Assembly (NCBI GenBank): GCA_903828145.1
Contig: CAIKKY010000028.1
Span: 83,037-147,036 of the forward strand
Direction: 5' to 3'
Length of the DNA stretch: 64,000 nucleotides
Source: an uncultured Hyphomicrobiales bacterium
GTDB taxonomy: Bacteria > Pseudomonadota > Alphaproteobacteria > Rhizobiales > Devosiaceae
A program made the translations under genes and the position numbers. Every line of letters begins with the position of its first letter. The first letter of the stretch is position 1. Positions 42,136 through 50,465 of this stretch are shown here, in pieces. Under the pieces are notes generated by a model. The model made no database searches. It was not told where the DNA came from and worked only from the letters and a program-made list of their open reading frames with translations.

Positions 42136-42437
42136 AGCGCGCCCATCACCATCTGGCGGAAGCCATAGACCTTGCGGGCCCCGGCAAGCGGCACGAGCCG
42201 CACTTCGCGCGATTGTCCGGGCTCAAAGCGCACGGCGGTGCCCGCCGCGATATCGAGCCGCAGGCCGCGCGTCAGCTCGCGGTCAAAGCACAGCGCCGCG
42301 TTGGTTTCGTAAAAATGATAGTGGCTGCCTACCTGGATCGGCCGATCGCCGGTGTTGGCGACAATGAGCGTAATCGTGGGCGCGCCCGCGTTCAATTCAA
42401 TGTCGCCGTCTTTGGTCAGCACTTCGCCGGGGATCAT
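42132..42437 (-). CDS. ureB: Urease beta subunit
   Basis: 101 residues. It is a structural subunit that packs against UreC and UreA in the urease trimer. Family sequence runs throughout: [18 protein letters not shown] at the start, [19 protein letters not shown], and the closing [18 protein letters not shown]. It begins 11 bp after ureA. The usual next gene, ureC, is not here; a 3.4-kb block of other genes follows. Confidence 0.95.
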   Translation of the reverse strand: MIPGEVLTKDGDIELNAGAPTITLIVANTGDRPIQVGSHYHFYETNAALCFDRELTRGLRLDIAAGTAVRFEPGQSREVRLVPLAGARKVYGFRQMVMGAL

Positions 42438-42448
42438 CGGGCGGCTCC

Positions 42449-42751
42449 TTAGCGGATCGGTTCGTGGACGGTGACCAGCTTGGTCCCGTCGGGGAAGGTC
42501 GCTTCAACCTGCACGTCGTGGATCATTTCGGCAATGCCATCCATAACGTCGGCGCGGGTGACCACATGGGCCCCGGCCTCCATCAGGTCGGCCACCGTGC
42601 GGCCGTCGCGGGCGCCTTCGACCACGAAATCGGTGATGAGCGCGATGGCTTCGGGATGGTTGAGCTTGACGCCGCGTTCAAGACGGCGGCGGGCCACCAT
42701 GGCGGCCATGGAAATGAGGAGCTTGTCTTTTTCGCGCGGCGTCAGGTTCAT
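42449..42751 (-). CDS. ureA: Urease gamma subunit
   Basis: 100 residues, normal length. It starts [20 protein letters not shown] and contains [20 protein letters not shown] and [14 protein letters not shown], all diagnostic of urease gamma. It is structural. It follows ureD by 9 bp and precedes ureB by 11 bp. Confidence 0.96.
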   Translation of the reverse strand: MNLTPREKDKLLISMAAMVARRRLERGVKLNHPEAIALITDFVVEGARDGRTVADLMEAGAHVVTRADVMDGIAEMIHDVQVEATFPDGTKLVTVHEPIR

Positions 42752-42760
42752 GTCGGAATC

Positions 42761-43591
42761 CTAAAAAGTCCAGAGACGGGGCAGGGTGCGTGCCGCCGAG
42801 AGGGCAGCCATGATTGGCGTGATCGCTTTGCGCAGCGCAAGCCCGCCGGGGGCCAAAGCGCGTAATACCAGCCGGTCGCCCACAAGGGAAACGCCGAGCT
42901 GGGCCTCAGCGCTGCTCGCAGCACTCAGGCGGCGGAGCGGCTCGAGCTTCAGCGCAGCGTCGGGGCCCACATAGACGAGCGTCGCAAAGGCGCGCGCGCC
43001 CCGCAGCAGGCTGAGGCCGTCGCGCACCAGGGGATCGGGGTCGAGCCTTGTGGCTTCGGCATGGAGAAGGCGGCCTTCGCGCCGAATGCGCCAATCATCG
43101 CGGAAGCGCGCTGAAAGCGCCGCTTCACCCATGGCCTCGCGACCGAGTAGCACGGCTTCAAGCGCCAGAAATCGCGCGCCCGGGGCGAGATCGACCTCAA
43201 GCGTTCGGTGCAGGTGGCTGTGCTCAAACAGGATTGTTTCCTGCGGCAGCCATTCGACGCTGGCCCCTTCGCCAACGCTGATTGTGGTGCGGGCCCGCGC
43301 CGCATCGCCCAGCGAGCGATAGACCCGCTCCGCTGCCTGCGTCGTGAGGACGAGCGCCGTCCGGGCTCCCGCGGTAATCTGCCAGGCAATCTCGTCGCCG
43401 CCGGTCAGCCCGCCCGCCGTGTTGATGAGCACGGCTTCGGCCGGGCCCTGATCGGGGCGGGGCAGCCGGATTTTGGCGCAGCCCTCCTGATAGAGGCGCT
43501 CGAGCCGGGTTTCCCCGCCCCCGGGCTTGACGACGATCTCGCCGCGTCCGCGGGCGCGCTGGTGCCTGACAAAGCCCGAAACTGCGTTCAC
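42761..43591 (-). CDS. ureD: Urease accessory protein UreD (UreH)
   Basis: 276 residues. It is the scaffold that binds apo-urease for UreF and UreG. Family motifs include INTAGGLTGGD, TTQAAERVYRS, WLPQETILFE and FLALEAVLLGREAMGE. It begins 1 bp after the urtE stop, so the transporter and urease genes form one transcript here. It ends LPRLWTF near the ureA start. Confidence 0.93.
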   Translation of the reverse strand: MNAVSGFVRHQRARGRGEIVVKPGGGETRLERLYQEGCAKIRLPRPDQGPAEAVLINTAGGLTGGDEIAWQITAGARTALVLTTQAAERVYRSLGDAARARTTISVGEGASVEWLPQETILFEHSHLHRTLEVDLAPGARFLALEAVLLGREAMGEAALSARFRDDWRIRREGRLLHAEATRLDPDPLVRDGLSLLRGARAFATLVYVGPDAALKLEPLRRLSAASSAEAQLGVSLVGDRLVLRALAPGGLALRKAITPIMAALSAARTLPRLWTF

Positions 43592-43592
43592 A

Positions 43593-44294
43593 TCACACCA
43601 TCAGATGGCGGCGGACCTCTGCCTTATCGAGGTCGCTCGCGGGCCCCTTGTGGCGGATTTCGCCGCGGTCCAGAATGTAGATGTCGTCGGCGATCTCGCG
43701 GCAGAAGTCCAGATATTGCTCGACAAGAAGAATGGTCATGCCCTTTTCATCGCGCAAAAACTGCAGGGCGCGGCCGATATCCTTGATGATCGAGGGCTGG
43801 ATGCCCTCGGTTGGTTCATCGAGCACCAGCACTTTCGGCCGTGTGACAAGGGCGCGCGCAATGGCCAATTGCTGCTGCTGGCCGCCCGACAGGTCGCCGC
43901 CGCGCCGGTTGAGCATGGTTTTCAGCACCGGGAACAGCTCGAAAACATAGTCTGGCACCGCCCGGTCGCGTGGCTTCAGCCCGGCATAGCCGGTTTCGAG
44001 ATTCTCCTTCACCGTGAGCAGCGGGAAAATCTCGCGGCCCTGCGGCACGTAGCCGAGCCCGAGCCGGGCGCGCTGATAGGGCGGGGCCTTGCCAAGCACG
44101 GCGCTATCGAGGCTGATTTCGCCCCGGGCGATAGCATTAAGTCCGGTGATGGCGCGCAGGGTGGACGATTTGCCCACGCCATTGCGCCCGAGAACGGCCG
44201 TGATGCGCCCTGGCCTCGCTTCAATCGAAACGCCGCGCAGCGCCTGCGCGGCGCCGTAAAACAGATCAATCGCCCGGACGGAAAGGCTGGTCAT
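43593..44294 (-). CDS. urtE: Urea ABC transporter ATP-binding protein UrtE
   Basis: 233 residues of the LivF-like group. Walker A is GRNGVGKSS, signature LSGGQQQQLAIARAL, Walker B VLVLDEPTEGI. The start DLFYGAAQALRGVSIEARPG and the TLRAITGLNAIARGEISLD insert are standard for this subunit. It drives urea uptake with UrtD. It follows urtD by 9 bp and precedes ureD by 1 bp. Confidence 0.93.
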   Translation of the reverse strand: MTSLSVRAIDLFYGAAQALRGVSIEARPGRITAVLGRNGVGKSSTLRAITGLNAIARGEISLDSAVLGKAPPYQRARLGLGYVPQGREIFPLLTVKENLETGYAGLKPRDRAVPDYVFELFPVLKTMLNRRGGDLSGGQQQQLAIARALVTRPKVLVLDEPTEGIQPSIIKDIGRALQFLRDEKGMTILLVEQYLDFCREIADDIYILDRGEIRHKGPASDLDKAEVRRHLMV

Positions 44295-44303
44295 TTTCGC
44301 TCC

Positions 44304-45053
44304 TTACCGCCCGAGATAGCGTTCGATGACAATGGGGTTGGCGCTCACCTGATCGAGCGAGCCTTCGGCGAGCACGGTGCCTTCGGCAAGGCAGACGACG
44401 CGGGTATTCAGGGCACGCACAAAGCTCATGTCATGCTCGACCACCACCACCGAGCGTGTTTTGGCGATATCGCGCAGCAGCGTGGCGGTTTCGGCGGTTT
44501 CGGAGTCGGTCATGCCCGCTACCGGCTCATCGACCAGCAGCAACTTAGGATCCTGCGCGAGCAGCATGCCGATTTCGAGCCATTGTTTCTGGCCGTGGCT
44601 GAGATCGGCGGCCAGCGCCTCGGCGCGGCCGGTGAGGCGCACCGTGCGCAGGATGTCGTCAATCCGGGCGCCGTCCGCGTCTGTTTCGGTATAAAACAGC
44701 GCGCTGAAGATGCTGCGGCTGGTTTTTAGCGCGAGCACCAGATTATCGCGCACCGACTGGCTTTCGAACACGGTCGGCTTCTGGAATTTGCGGCCGATGC
44801 CGAGGTTGGCGATTTCCGCCTCGCTGCGCTTTGACAGGTCGATGGTGCCGTTGAAATACACTTCGCCATCGTCGGCGCGGGTCTTGCCGGTGATGATGTC
44901 CATCATCGTGGTCTTGCCCGCGCCATTGGGCCCGATGATGGCCAGCATTTCGTTGGGATGCACAATGATCGACAGGTTATTGAGCGCCCTGAAGCCATCA
45001 AAGCTCACCGACACGCCATCGAGATAGAGCATGGTTTCGTGTTTTTCGGTCAT
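44304..45053 (-). CDS. urtD: Urea ABC transporter ATP-binding protein UrtD
   Basis: 249 residues from the ATG at 45053; earlier in-frame codons lie in urtC and are not family-like. Motifs are Walker A GPNGAGKTTMMD, the signature written LSHGQKQWLEIGM, and Walker B LLLVDEPVAGM. His in the signature (LSHGQ) is typical of the LivG/UrtD subgroup. Its start overlaps urtC by 4 bp. Confidence 0.93.
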   Translation of the reverse strand: MTEKHETMLYLDGVSVSFDGFRALNNLSIIVHPNEMLAIIGPNGAGKTTMMDIITGKTRADDGEVYFNGTIDLSKRSEAEIANLGIGRKFQKPTVFESQSVRDNLVLALKTSRSIFSALFYTETDADGARIDDILRTVRLTGRAEALAADLSHGQKQWLEIGMLLAQDPKLLLVDEPVAGMTDSETAETATLLRDIAKTRSVVVVEHDMSFVRALNTRVVCLAEGTVLAEGSLDQVSANPIVIERYLGR

Positions 45054-46195
45054 TCTGCGGGCTCCAGGCTGGGCGCGCGGTCGACAGTCGGGGCCGGGGT
45101 CTTCGCTCGGCGGCGGCGCAGTTGCGCCCAGAGCCCCACAATGCCCTTGGGCATGAACAGCGTCACGACCACGAAGAGGCCGCCCAGCGCGAACAGCCAA
45201 TAGTCGGGGAGCGCACCGGTGAACACGGTTTTACCCAGGTTCACCAGCAGCGCTCCCACAATCGGCCCGAGCAGGGTTCCACGTCCGCCGACCGCCACCC
45301 AGATCACGGCTTCAATGGAATTGCCCGGGTCGAATTCTCCCGGATTGATGATGCCGACCTGCGGCACATAGAGCGCCCCGGCGAGCCCGGCGATCAGCGC
45401 GGAGACCACAAAGGCGAAGAGCTTCACGTTTTCGGGCCGCCAGCCTAAAAACCGGGTGCGGCTTTCCGCATCGCGCACGGCGATCATCACTTTGCCGAGC
45501 TTGGAATTGACGATCACCGAGACAACAAAGATCGAGCCCGCGAGCAGCAGCGCAGTGGCCGCGAACAGTGCGGCGCGGGTTTCGGGCGCCTGCACGTTGA
45601 ACCCGAGGATGTCCTTGAAATCGGTCAGCCCATTATTGCCGCCCATGCCGAGATCATTGCGGAAAAATGCCAGCAGCAGCGCGTAGGTCAGCGCTTGGGT
45701 GATGATCGACAGATAGACCCCGGTGACGCGGCTGCGAAAGGCCAGCCAGCCGAAGCCAAAGGCGACGAGGCCGGGTACGGCCAGCACCGCGAGGACCGCA
45801 ACCCACCACAGGTCGAAGCCGGTCCAGAACCAGGGCAGGTCCTTGTAATTGAGGAAGACCATGAAGTCCGGCAGCACGGGGTTGGCATAGACGCCGCGCG
45901 CCCCGATCTGGCGCATCAGGTACATGCCCATGCCATAGCCGCCGAGCGCGAAAAACGCCGCGTGCCCGAGGCTGAGGATGCCGCAATAGCCCCAGACCAG
46001 ATCCAGCGCGAGCGCCAGAATGGCGTAGGTCAGATATTTGCCGAAGAGCGTGACGACATAGGCATCAAGATGCAGCGGGTTCCCCTGGGGCACCATGAGG
46101 CTGAGCGCGGGCACGAGCAGCGCGACGAGGAGGATAAGCCCGATCAGCCAGCGGGCCTTGGTGTCGAAACCGGTGAGAAGGACTTTGGTCAGCAT
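45050..46195 (-). CDS. urtC: Urea ABC transporter permease UrtC
   Basis: 381 residues from the ATG at 46195, just 4 bp after urtB. LivM-like permease with about ten helices. Typical stretches are LDLVWGYCGILSLGHAAFFALGGY (the GYxGxxSLGHAAFF motif), GLTDFKDILGF and AVRDAESRTRFLGW, the ATPase contact. It forms the urea channel with UrtB in the inner membrane. Confidence 0.93.
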   Translation of the reverse strand: MLTKVLLTGFDTKARWLIGLILLVALLVPALSLMVPQGNPLHLDAYVVTLFGKYLTYAILALALDLVWGYCGILSLGHAAFFALGGYGMGMYLMRQIGARGVYANPVLPDFMVFLNYKDLPWFWTGFDLWWVAVLAVLAVPGLVAFGFGWLAFRSRVTGVYLSIITQALTYALLLAFFRNDLGMGGNNGLTDFKDILGFNVQAPETRAALFAATALLLAGSIFVVSVIVNSKLGKVMIAVRDAESRTRFLGWRPENVKLFAFVVSALIAGLAGALYVPQVGIINPGEFDPGNSIEAVIWVAVGGRGTLLGPIVGALLVNLGKTVFTGALPDYWLFALGGLFVVVTLFMPKGIVGLWAQLRRRRAKTPAPTVDRAPSLEPAE

Positions 46196-46199
46196 GGGG

Positions 46200-47804
46200 T
46201 CAGCTCTCGACGAACCGGCCCTTGAGGGCAAAAAGCCCCCGCGGACGGCGCTGGATAAAGAGAATGATGAGGACGAGGATGACGATCTTGGCGACCACGG
46301 CGCCGAGATAGGGCTCCATGAATTTGTTGGCGACCCCGAGGCTGAGCGCGCCGACCAGCGTGCCGAACAGGTTACCCACTCCGCCGAACACCACGACCAT
46401 GAAGCTGTCGATGATGTAGCCCTGCCCGAGATTGGGCGAGACATTATCGATCTGGCTCAAGGCAACCCCGGCGAGCCCGGCGATGCCGGAGCCAAGGCCG
46501 AAGGTGAGCGCATCCACGAATGGTGTGCGAATGCCCATGGCCGAGGCCATGCGGCGGTTCTGCGTGACGGCCCGCATCTGAAGCCCCAGCGGCGTGCGGT
46601 TGAGCGCGATGAGGAGGACAAGGAATACAACGAGCGCGAAGATCACGATCCAGAGCCGGTTCCAGGTGATGACCAGTTCGCCGAGCTGAAACGCGCCCGA
46701 CATCCAGCTTGGGTTATCCACCAGCCGATTGGTGGGCCCAAAGACGGTGCGGACCGCCTGTTGCAGGATAAGGCTCAGCCCCCAGGTGGCAAGCAGGGTT
46801 TCGAGCGGGCGGCCGTACAGCCACCGGATGATGCCGCGCTCGATGATAATGCCGCAGGCGGCCGTGAACAGGAATGCAAGCGGCAGCGCAAAGAGCAGCG
46901 AATAGTCGGCTAGCCCCGGCAAAGAGGTGCGCAACACAGTTTGCACGGTAAAGGTGGTGTAGGCCCCCAGCATGACCATTTCGCCATGCGCCATGTTGAT
47001 GACGCCCATGACGCCGAAGGTGATGGCGAGGCCGATGGCGGCCAAGAGCAGCACCGAGCCGAGCGACAGGCCGTACCAGATGTTCTGCCCGATATCCCAG
47101 ACCCCGAGCGTGCGCGACAGGGTGGCGATGCCCGCCTCGATCAGCGGCTTCACGTCATCGGCGGCGGTCTCATTTGCAGTGAGGAGGATGGTTTGGGCGG
47201 CGCGGGACTGGCGCGCGACGATGGCGTCAACGGCGCTGGTTTTTTCGGCAAGGCTCGCGTCGGATTTGAGGGTCAGGACCTCGAGCGAGAGGGCCATGAC
47301 GGCCTTGATCTCGGGATCAGCTTCAGCCGCATGAGCGCTCTTGAGCAGATCGAGCATATCGAGGCTGGCGGTTTTCAGCACGCTTTGCGCCGCGGAGAGG
47401 CGCGTTGCCCGGTCGGGGCTCAGCAGGGTCATCTGGCCGATGAGCGTCTTGATTTTGCCGCGCAGGGCATTGTTGACCTTGATCTTTTCAAGGTCGCTCT
47501 TTTGCGCATCCCCGAGCGGGGCCGCATCGAGCGGGTTGGTGAGCGTGTAGGCATCGCCTGATTTCTCGGCGCGGACGATGGTATCGGTGCGGCTATCAAC
47601 AAACAGCGCGCCTGCAACGAGCGCGTTGAGAATGACGGGCACGCGGGCATCGCCGCTTTGAGCGAGCGCGGTGATGGCGGCGTCGCGTTCAGCGAAATCG
47701 CCTTTCGCCAATGCGGTGACGAGGGGGGCGATGTCGGGCACCTGGCCGAGGGCCGGCGCGGCGAACAGGAGGAGCATCAAAACGGCGAGACAGCGCTTCA
47801 GCAT
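46200..47804 (-). CDS. urtB: Urea ABC transporter permease UrtB
   Basis: 534 residues from the ATG at 47804. As in UrtB elsewhere, a signal-like start (LAVLMLLLFAAPALGQ) and a ~220-residue periplasmic helical domain precede a LivH-like permease (from about residue 235): GLAITFGVMGVINMAHGEMVMLGA and RAVTQNRRMASAMGI. The extra domain is a family trait and not a fusion. It channels urea inward. The stop is 4 bp before urtC. Confidence 0.93.
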   Translation of the reverse strand: MLKRCLAVLMLLLFAAPALGQVPDIAPLVTALAKGDFAERDAAITALAQSGDARVPVILNALVAGALFVDSRTDTIVRAEKSGDAYTLTNPLDAAPLGDAQKSDLEKIKVNNALRGKIKTLIGQMTLLSPDRATRLSAAQSVLKTASLDMLDLLKSAHAAEADPEIKAVMALSLEVLTLKSDASLAEKTSAVDAIVARQSRAAQTILLTANETAADDVKPLIEAGIATLSRTLGVWDIGQNIWYGLSLGSVLLLAAIGLAITFGVMGVINMAHGEMVMLGAYTTFTVQTVLRTSLPGLADYSLLFALPLAFLFTAACGIIIERGIIRWLYGRPLETLLATWGLSLILQQAVRTVFGPTNRLVDNPSWMSGAFQLGELVITWNRLWIVIFALVVFLVLLIALNRTPLGLQMRAVTQNRRMASAMGIRTPFVDALTFGLGSGIAGLAGVALSQIDNVSPNLGQGYIIDSFMVVVFGGVGNLFGTLVGALSLGVANKFMEPYLGAVVAKIVILVLIILFIQRRPRGLFALKGRFVES

Positions 47805-47886
47805 CACGTCACCAGAGGCGGGAGAGGGAGGCAAAGGCAGCGTGAGCCGCCTTTGCCGGACCTGACGTCAAGGGAGGAGGTCAGGA

Positions 47887-49188
47887 TTAAGAGGCGGGTG
47901 CGCCGCAGGTCTTGGTTGCGGTGTCGTAGTGGCCGCAATTGATCGGCTGGGTCCAATCGGCTTCGATACCCTTGTCTTCGGGCAGGAAATCCGACCAGGC
48001 ATCGCCCGGCACGAGTTCGGGGGTCTTCCAGACCACGTCGAACTGGCCATCATCCTGAATTTCGCCGATGTAGACCGGCTTGGTGATGTGGTGGTTCGGG
48101 AGCATCTTCGAGATGCCGCCGGTGAGGTTCGGGGTTTCCAGCCCGATGATCGCATCGAGCACCTTGTCGGTATCGGTCGTCCCGGCCTTTTCAACCGCCT
48201 GCACCCAGAGGCTGAAGCCGATCACATGGGCTTCCATCGGGTCATTGGTCACGCGCTTGTCGTTGCCGGTAAAGGCGCGCCAGTCGGCGATGAACTGCGT
48301 GTTCTCGGGGGTTTCGATCGACTGGAAATAGTTCCAGGCGGCGAGATGGCCGACGAGCGGCTTGGTATCGAGGCCAGCGAGTTCTTCTTCACCCACCGAG
48401 AAGGCCACCACGGGGATGTCTTCGGCGGAAATGCCCTGGTTGCCCAGTTCCTTGTAGAAGGGCACGTTGGCATCGCCATTCACGGTCGAGACCACGGCGG
48501 TCTTCTTGCCGGCTGAGCCGAAGTCCTTGATGGCCGCGACTTCCGTCTGCCAATCCGAGAAGCCAAACGGGGTGTAATTGGTCCGGATGTCTTCTGCTGC
48601 CACGCCATGATCGAGCAGATATTGCTCGAGGATCTTGTTGGTCGTGCGCGGGTAGACATAATCGGTGCCTTCGAGCACCCAGCGCTTCACCGAGCCGCCT
48701 TCTTCGCTCATCAGGTAGTCGACGGCCGGAATGGCCTGCTGGTTCGGCGCGGCGCCGGTGTAGAACACGTTGCGCTCGGATTCCTCACCTTCGTACTGCA
48801 CGGGGTAGAACAGGATCGAGTTCAGTTCCTTGAACACCGGCAACACTGACTTGCGCGAGACCGACGTCCAGCAGCCGAACACGGCGGCAACCTTGTCGAC
48901 GGAAATCAGCTCGCGGGCCTTTTCGGCAAACAGCGGCCAATCGGACGCGGGATCAACAACAACGGCTTCCAGCTTCTTGCCAAGCAGGCCGCCCTTTTTG
49001 TTCTGCTGGTCGATCAGGAACAGCATGGTGTCTTTCAGCGTCGTCTCGGAAATGGCCATCGTACCCGATAGCGAATGCAGAATGCCGACTTTGATCGTGT
49101 CGTCTGCGGCCAGAGCGGGAGCGAATGAACTCACCGTGATCGCGGCGCCAAGGCCAAGTGTGGCCAGAAGGCGATTGAAGTCTGTCAT
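47887..49188 (-). CDS. urtA: Urea ABC transporter substrate-binding protein UrtA
   Basis: 433 residues. The signal peptide ends near APALAAD. The mature part begins TIKVGILHSLSGTMAISE and has DPASDWPLFAEKARELI, VFGCWTSVSRKSVLPVFKE and NSILFYPVQYEGEESERNV, all specific to UrtA among LivK-like proteins. It captures urea in the periplasm. GGAGG lies 6-10 bp before the ATG. It heads urtABCDE-ureDAB; a sigma-54 promoter sequence sits 43 bp upstream. Confidence 0.95.
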   Translation of the reverse strand: MTDFNRLLATLGLGAAITVSSFAPALAADDTIKVGILHSLSGTMAISETTLKDTMLFLIDQQNKKGGLLGKKLEAVVVDPASDWPLFAEKARELISVDKVAAVFGCWTSVSRKSVLPVFKELNSILFYPVQYEGEESERNVFYTGAAPNQQAIPAVDYLMSEEGGSVKRWVLEGTDYVYPRTTNKILEQYLLDHGVAAEDIRTNYTPFGFSDWQTEVAAIKDFGSAGKKTAVVSTVNGDANVPFYKELGNQGISAEDIPVVAFSVGEEELAGLDTKPLVGHLAAWNYFQSIETPENTQFIADWRAFTGNDKRVTNDPMEAHVIGFSLWVQAVEKAGTTDTDKVLDAIIGLETPNLTGGISKMLPNHHITKPVYIGEIQDDGQFDVVWKTPELVPGDAWSDFLPEDKGIEADWTQPINCGHYDTATKTCGAPAS

Positions 49189-49230
49189 GTTTACCTCCGA
49201 CAGATGGGTGTTTGCACCGCTGCCTTACGC

Positions 49231-49246
49231 TGCAAGGCCCGTGCCA
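49231..49246 (-). promoter_or_regulatory. Sigma-54 promoter of urtA
   Basis: On the minus strand the sequence is TGGCAC-GGGCC-TTGCA, a full match to the RpoN -24/-12 consensus with correct spacing. It points toward urtA, whose ATG lies 43 bp downstream. Urea uptake and urease are commonly activated by NtrC under nitrogen limitation; no clear NtrC site was found, so the activator is inferred. Confidence 0.85.
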
Positions 49247-49401
49247 ACTCGGTCTATCTGCCAAAAAGGTTCGTTATTTCAGGGGTTTGCGGTCTTTTGA
49301 ACGCCTGAGCGCGCTGCAGCGATCACTGGCCCGCGGGCGGACGCCTGCCTATTAAATAATCAGGCATCCACCCTCTGCGCGAATCTTACTCATTTATGAC
49401 T

Positions 49402-49546
49402 GGCCGCGCGGTGGCCGGTGCGAAAGTCGTGACCACGCCACCGGGCTCTGCTAGGGACAGGCACCGGAGTGAGCCCTCCGGCAGAGGGTGTTTGCACCAC
49501 AGCCTCGGCCCCCAGCGTCCCTTGCCGGACGCGGGGGCTTTTTATT
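49402..49546 (+). ncRNA. Candidate structured small RNA or leader with terminator
   Basis: Several hairpins lie in series on the plus strand: GGTGGC/GCCACC (49410-49442), CTCTG/CAGAG enclosing CCGGAG/CTCCGG (49446-49486), GGTG-TTTG-CACC (49487-49498), then a terminator. No downstream plus-strand gene uses it within 900 bp, which favours a stand-alone RNA over a riboswitch. No known class was matched by eye. A promoter was not identified, so expression is unproven. Confidence 0.4.
49508..49546 (+). terminator. Rho-independent terminator, plus strand, no upstream gene known
   Basis: GCCCCC(A)GCGTCC pairs with GGACGCGGGGGC (12 bp, one bulged A) around a six-base loop, followed by TTTTTATT. It is oriented for plus-strand transcripts, yet the nearest genes on both sides are on the minus strand. 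Confidence 0.8.
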
Positions 49547-49698
49547 GCCGCGCTCGGGTCGCCCGCAACCAAACCGAGGACGCCACGTTGAGGGGCAATC
49601 CGGCACGCATGGCCGGTCTCTGGTCGGCTGGTGGTGAGGGCCGACGCTCCCTTTTCTGCTTGGCCGATGGGGCGCGGGGCTTCGGCTCCGCGCCTTCC

Positions 49699-50346
49699 TT
49701 ACATCAGGCGCTGCAGACGTCCGGCGAGCCAGATGTGCCCTGCTTCGCGCGCGTAATCGGCGGCGGTCTTGCCGCTATCGGTTTCCGAGCGGGGATGGGC
49801 GCCGGCCACCAGCAGCAACCCGGCAATCATGAGATCGCCATGCTGGGCGGCGGCATGGAGCGGCCGAAAGCCTTCGGCCTGCTTGAGGTTGGGATCGGCG
49901 CCGGCGCGCAGCAGGGCTTCGACCATGCCCGTGGCGCGGCGGGCCGTGGCCGCATGGAGGGCCGCCACCTGCTGCGGATTGTTGGCGCGGTGGTTGATAT
50001 CCTGTGTGAGCGGCAGCAGGCGCTGAAAGGCCGGCTCATTGGAGAAGAAGCAGGCCAGCGCCAGGGGTGTGAACCCGTCGCCTGACAGCGCGTTGGCGTC
50101 CCAGCCTGCCTGAAGCGCGTGCTCAACCGACCTCTGATCGCCGATAATGATGGCATCCAGGGGATCGAGCGGCTTGGCCCGCTGACCCAGTTCGCGGGCG
50201 AGGTCGTTCTGGCCGTGATAGGCCGCGTAGGCGATGAGCGAGGCGCCGGAGGCATGGCGGGCCCCCAGAAGGCCGGGCTCCACCTCAAGCGCCGTCATGA
50301 GGGCGGCCCGATCAGCCGCGACGACGAAATCGAAGACGTCACCCAT
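49699..50346 (-). CDS. Ankyrin-repeat protein
   Basis: 215 residues with about four to five ankyrin repeats: ALMTALEVEPGLLGARHASGAS, GFTPLALACFFSNEPAFQRLL, AALHAATARRATGMVEALLRAGADPN and GFRPLHAAAQHGDLMIAGLLLVAGAHP, the last two closest to consensus. The end has ETDSGKTAADYAREAGH. No signal peptide is seen. Ankyrins mediate protein contacts; the partner is unknown. It is divergent from the molybdoenzyme gene with a 119-bp gap. Confidence 0.85.
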   Translation of the reverse strand: MGDVFDFVVAADRAALMTALEVEPGLLGARHASGASLIAYAAYHGQNDLARELGQRAKPLDPLDAIIIGDQRSVEHALQAGWDANALSGDGFTPLALACFFSNEPAFQRLLPLTQDINHRANNPQQVAALHAATARRATGMVEALLRAGADPNLKQAEGFRPLHAAAQHGDLMIAGLLLVAGAHPRSETDSGKTAADYAREAGHIWLAGRLQRLM

Positions 50347-50465
50347 CGGACCCTCCCCCGAGTCTCCCTGAGCCGCTGAGAGAGCCTAGCGCAGAGCCGT
50401 GGGCGCGACCAGATGCCTTTCCACGCCGCAACGGCCTTGGTACACAAGCGTGACAGGGGACAGAC

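Larger units (their letters stand above)
49189..49698. other. 510-bp non-coding region upstream of urtA
   Basis: It contains, from left: the urtA leader with the sigma-54 site, a 21-bp AT-rich imperfect palindrome (TGCCT and AGGCA ends, 49346-49366), a hairpin-rich stretch closed by a strong plus-strand terminator, then about 150 bp of GC-rich DNA before the ankyrin gene. The 13-mer GGGTGTTTGCACC occurs twice, at 49206-49218 and 49486-49498. An open plus-strand frame crosses the area but has no family-like sequence. Confidence 0.6.

Noticed and set aside
49420..49486. Possible ZTP, guanidine or molybdenum-cofactor riboswitch in the hairpin region
   Set aside because: Fragments such as GTGACCACGCCACCGGG and CTAGGGA recall parts of those consensus sequences, but the required spacing and second halves are missing, and no regulated plus-strand gene follows.
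49396..50085. Plus-strand frame of 229 codons running from the hairpin region into the ankyrin gene
   Set aside because: It crosses a strong terminator and ends within the ankyrin coding region; no family-like sequence.
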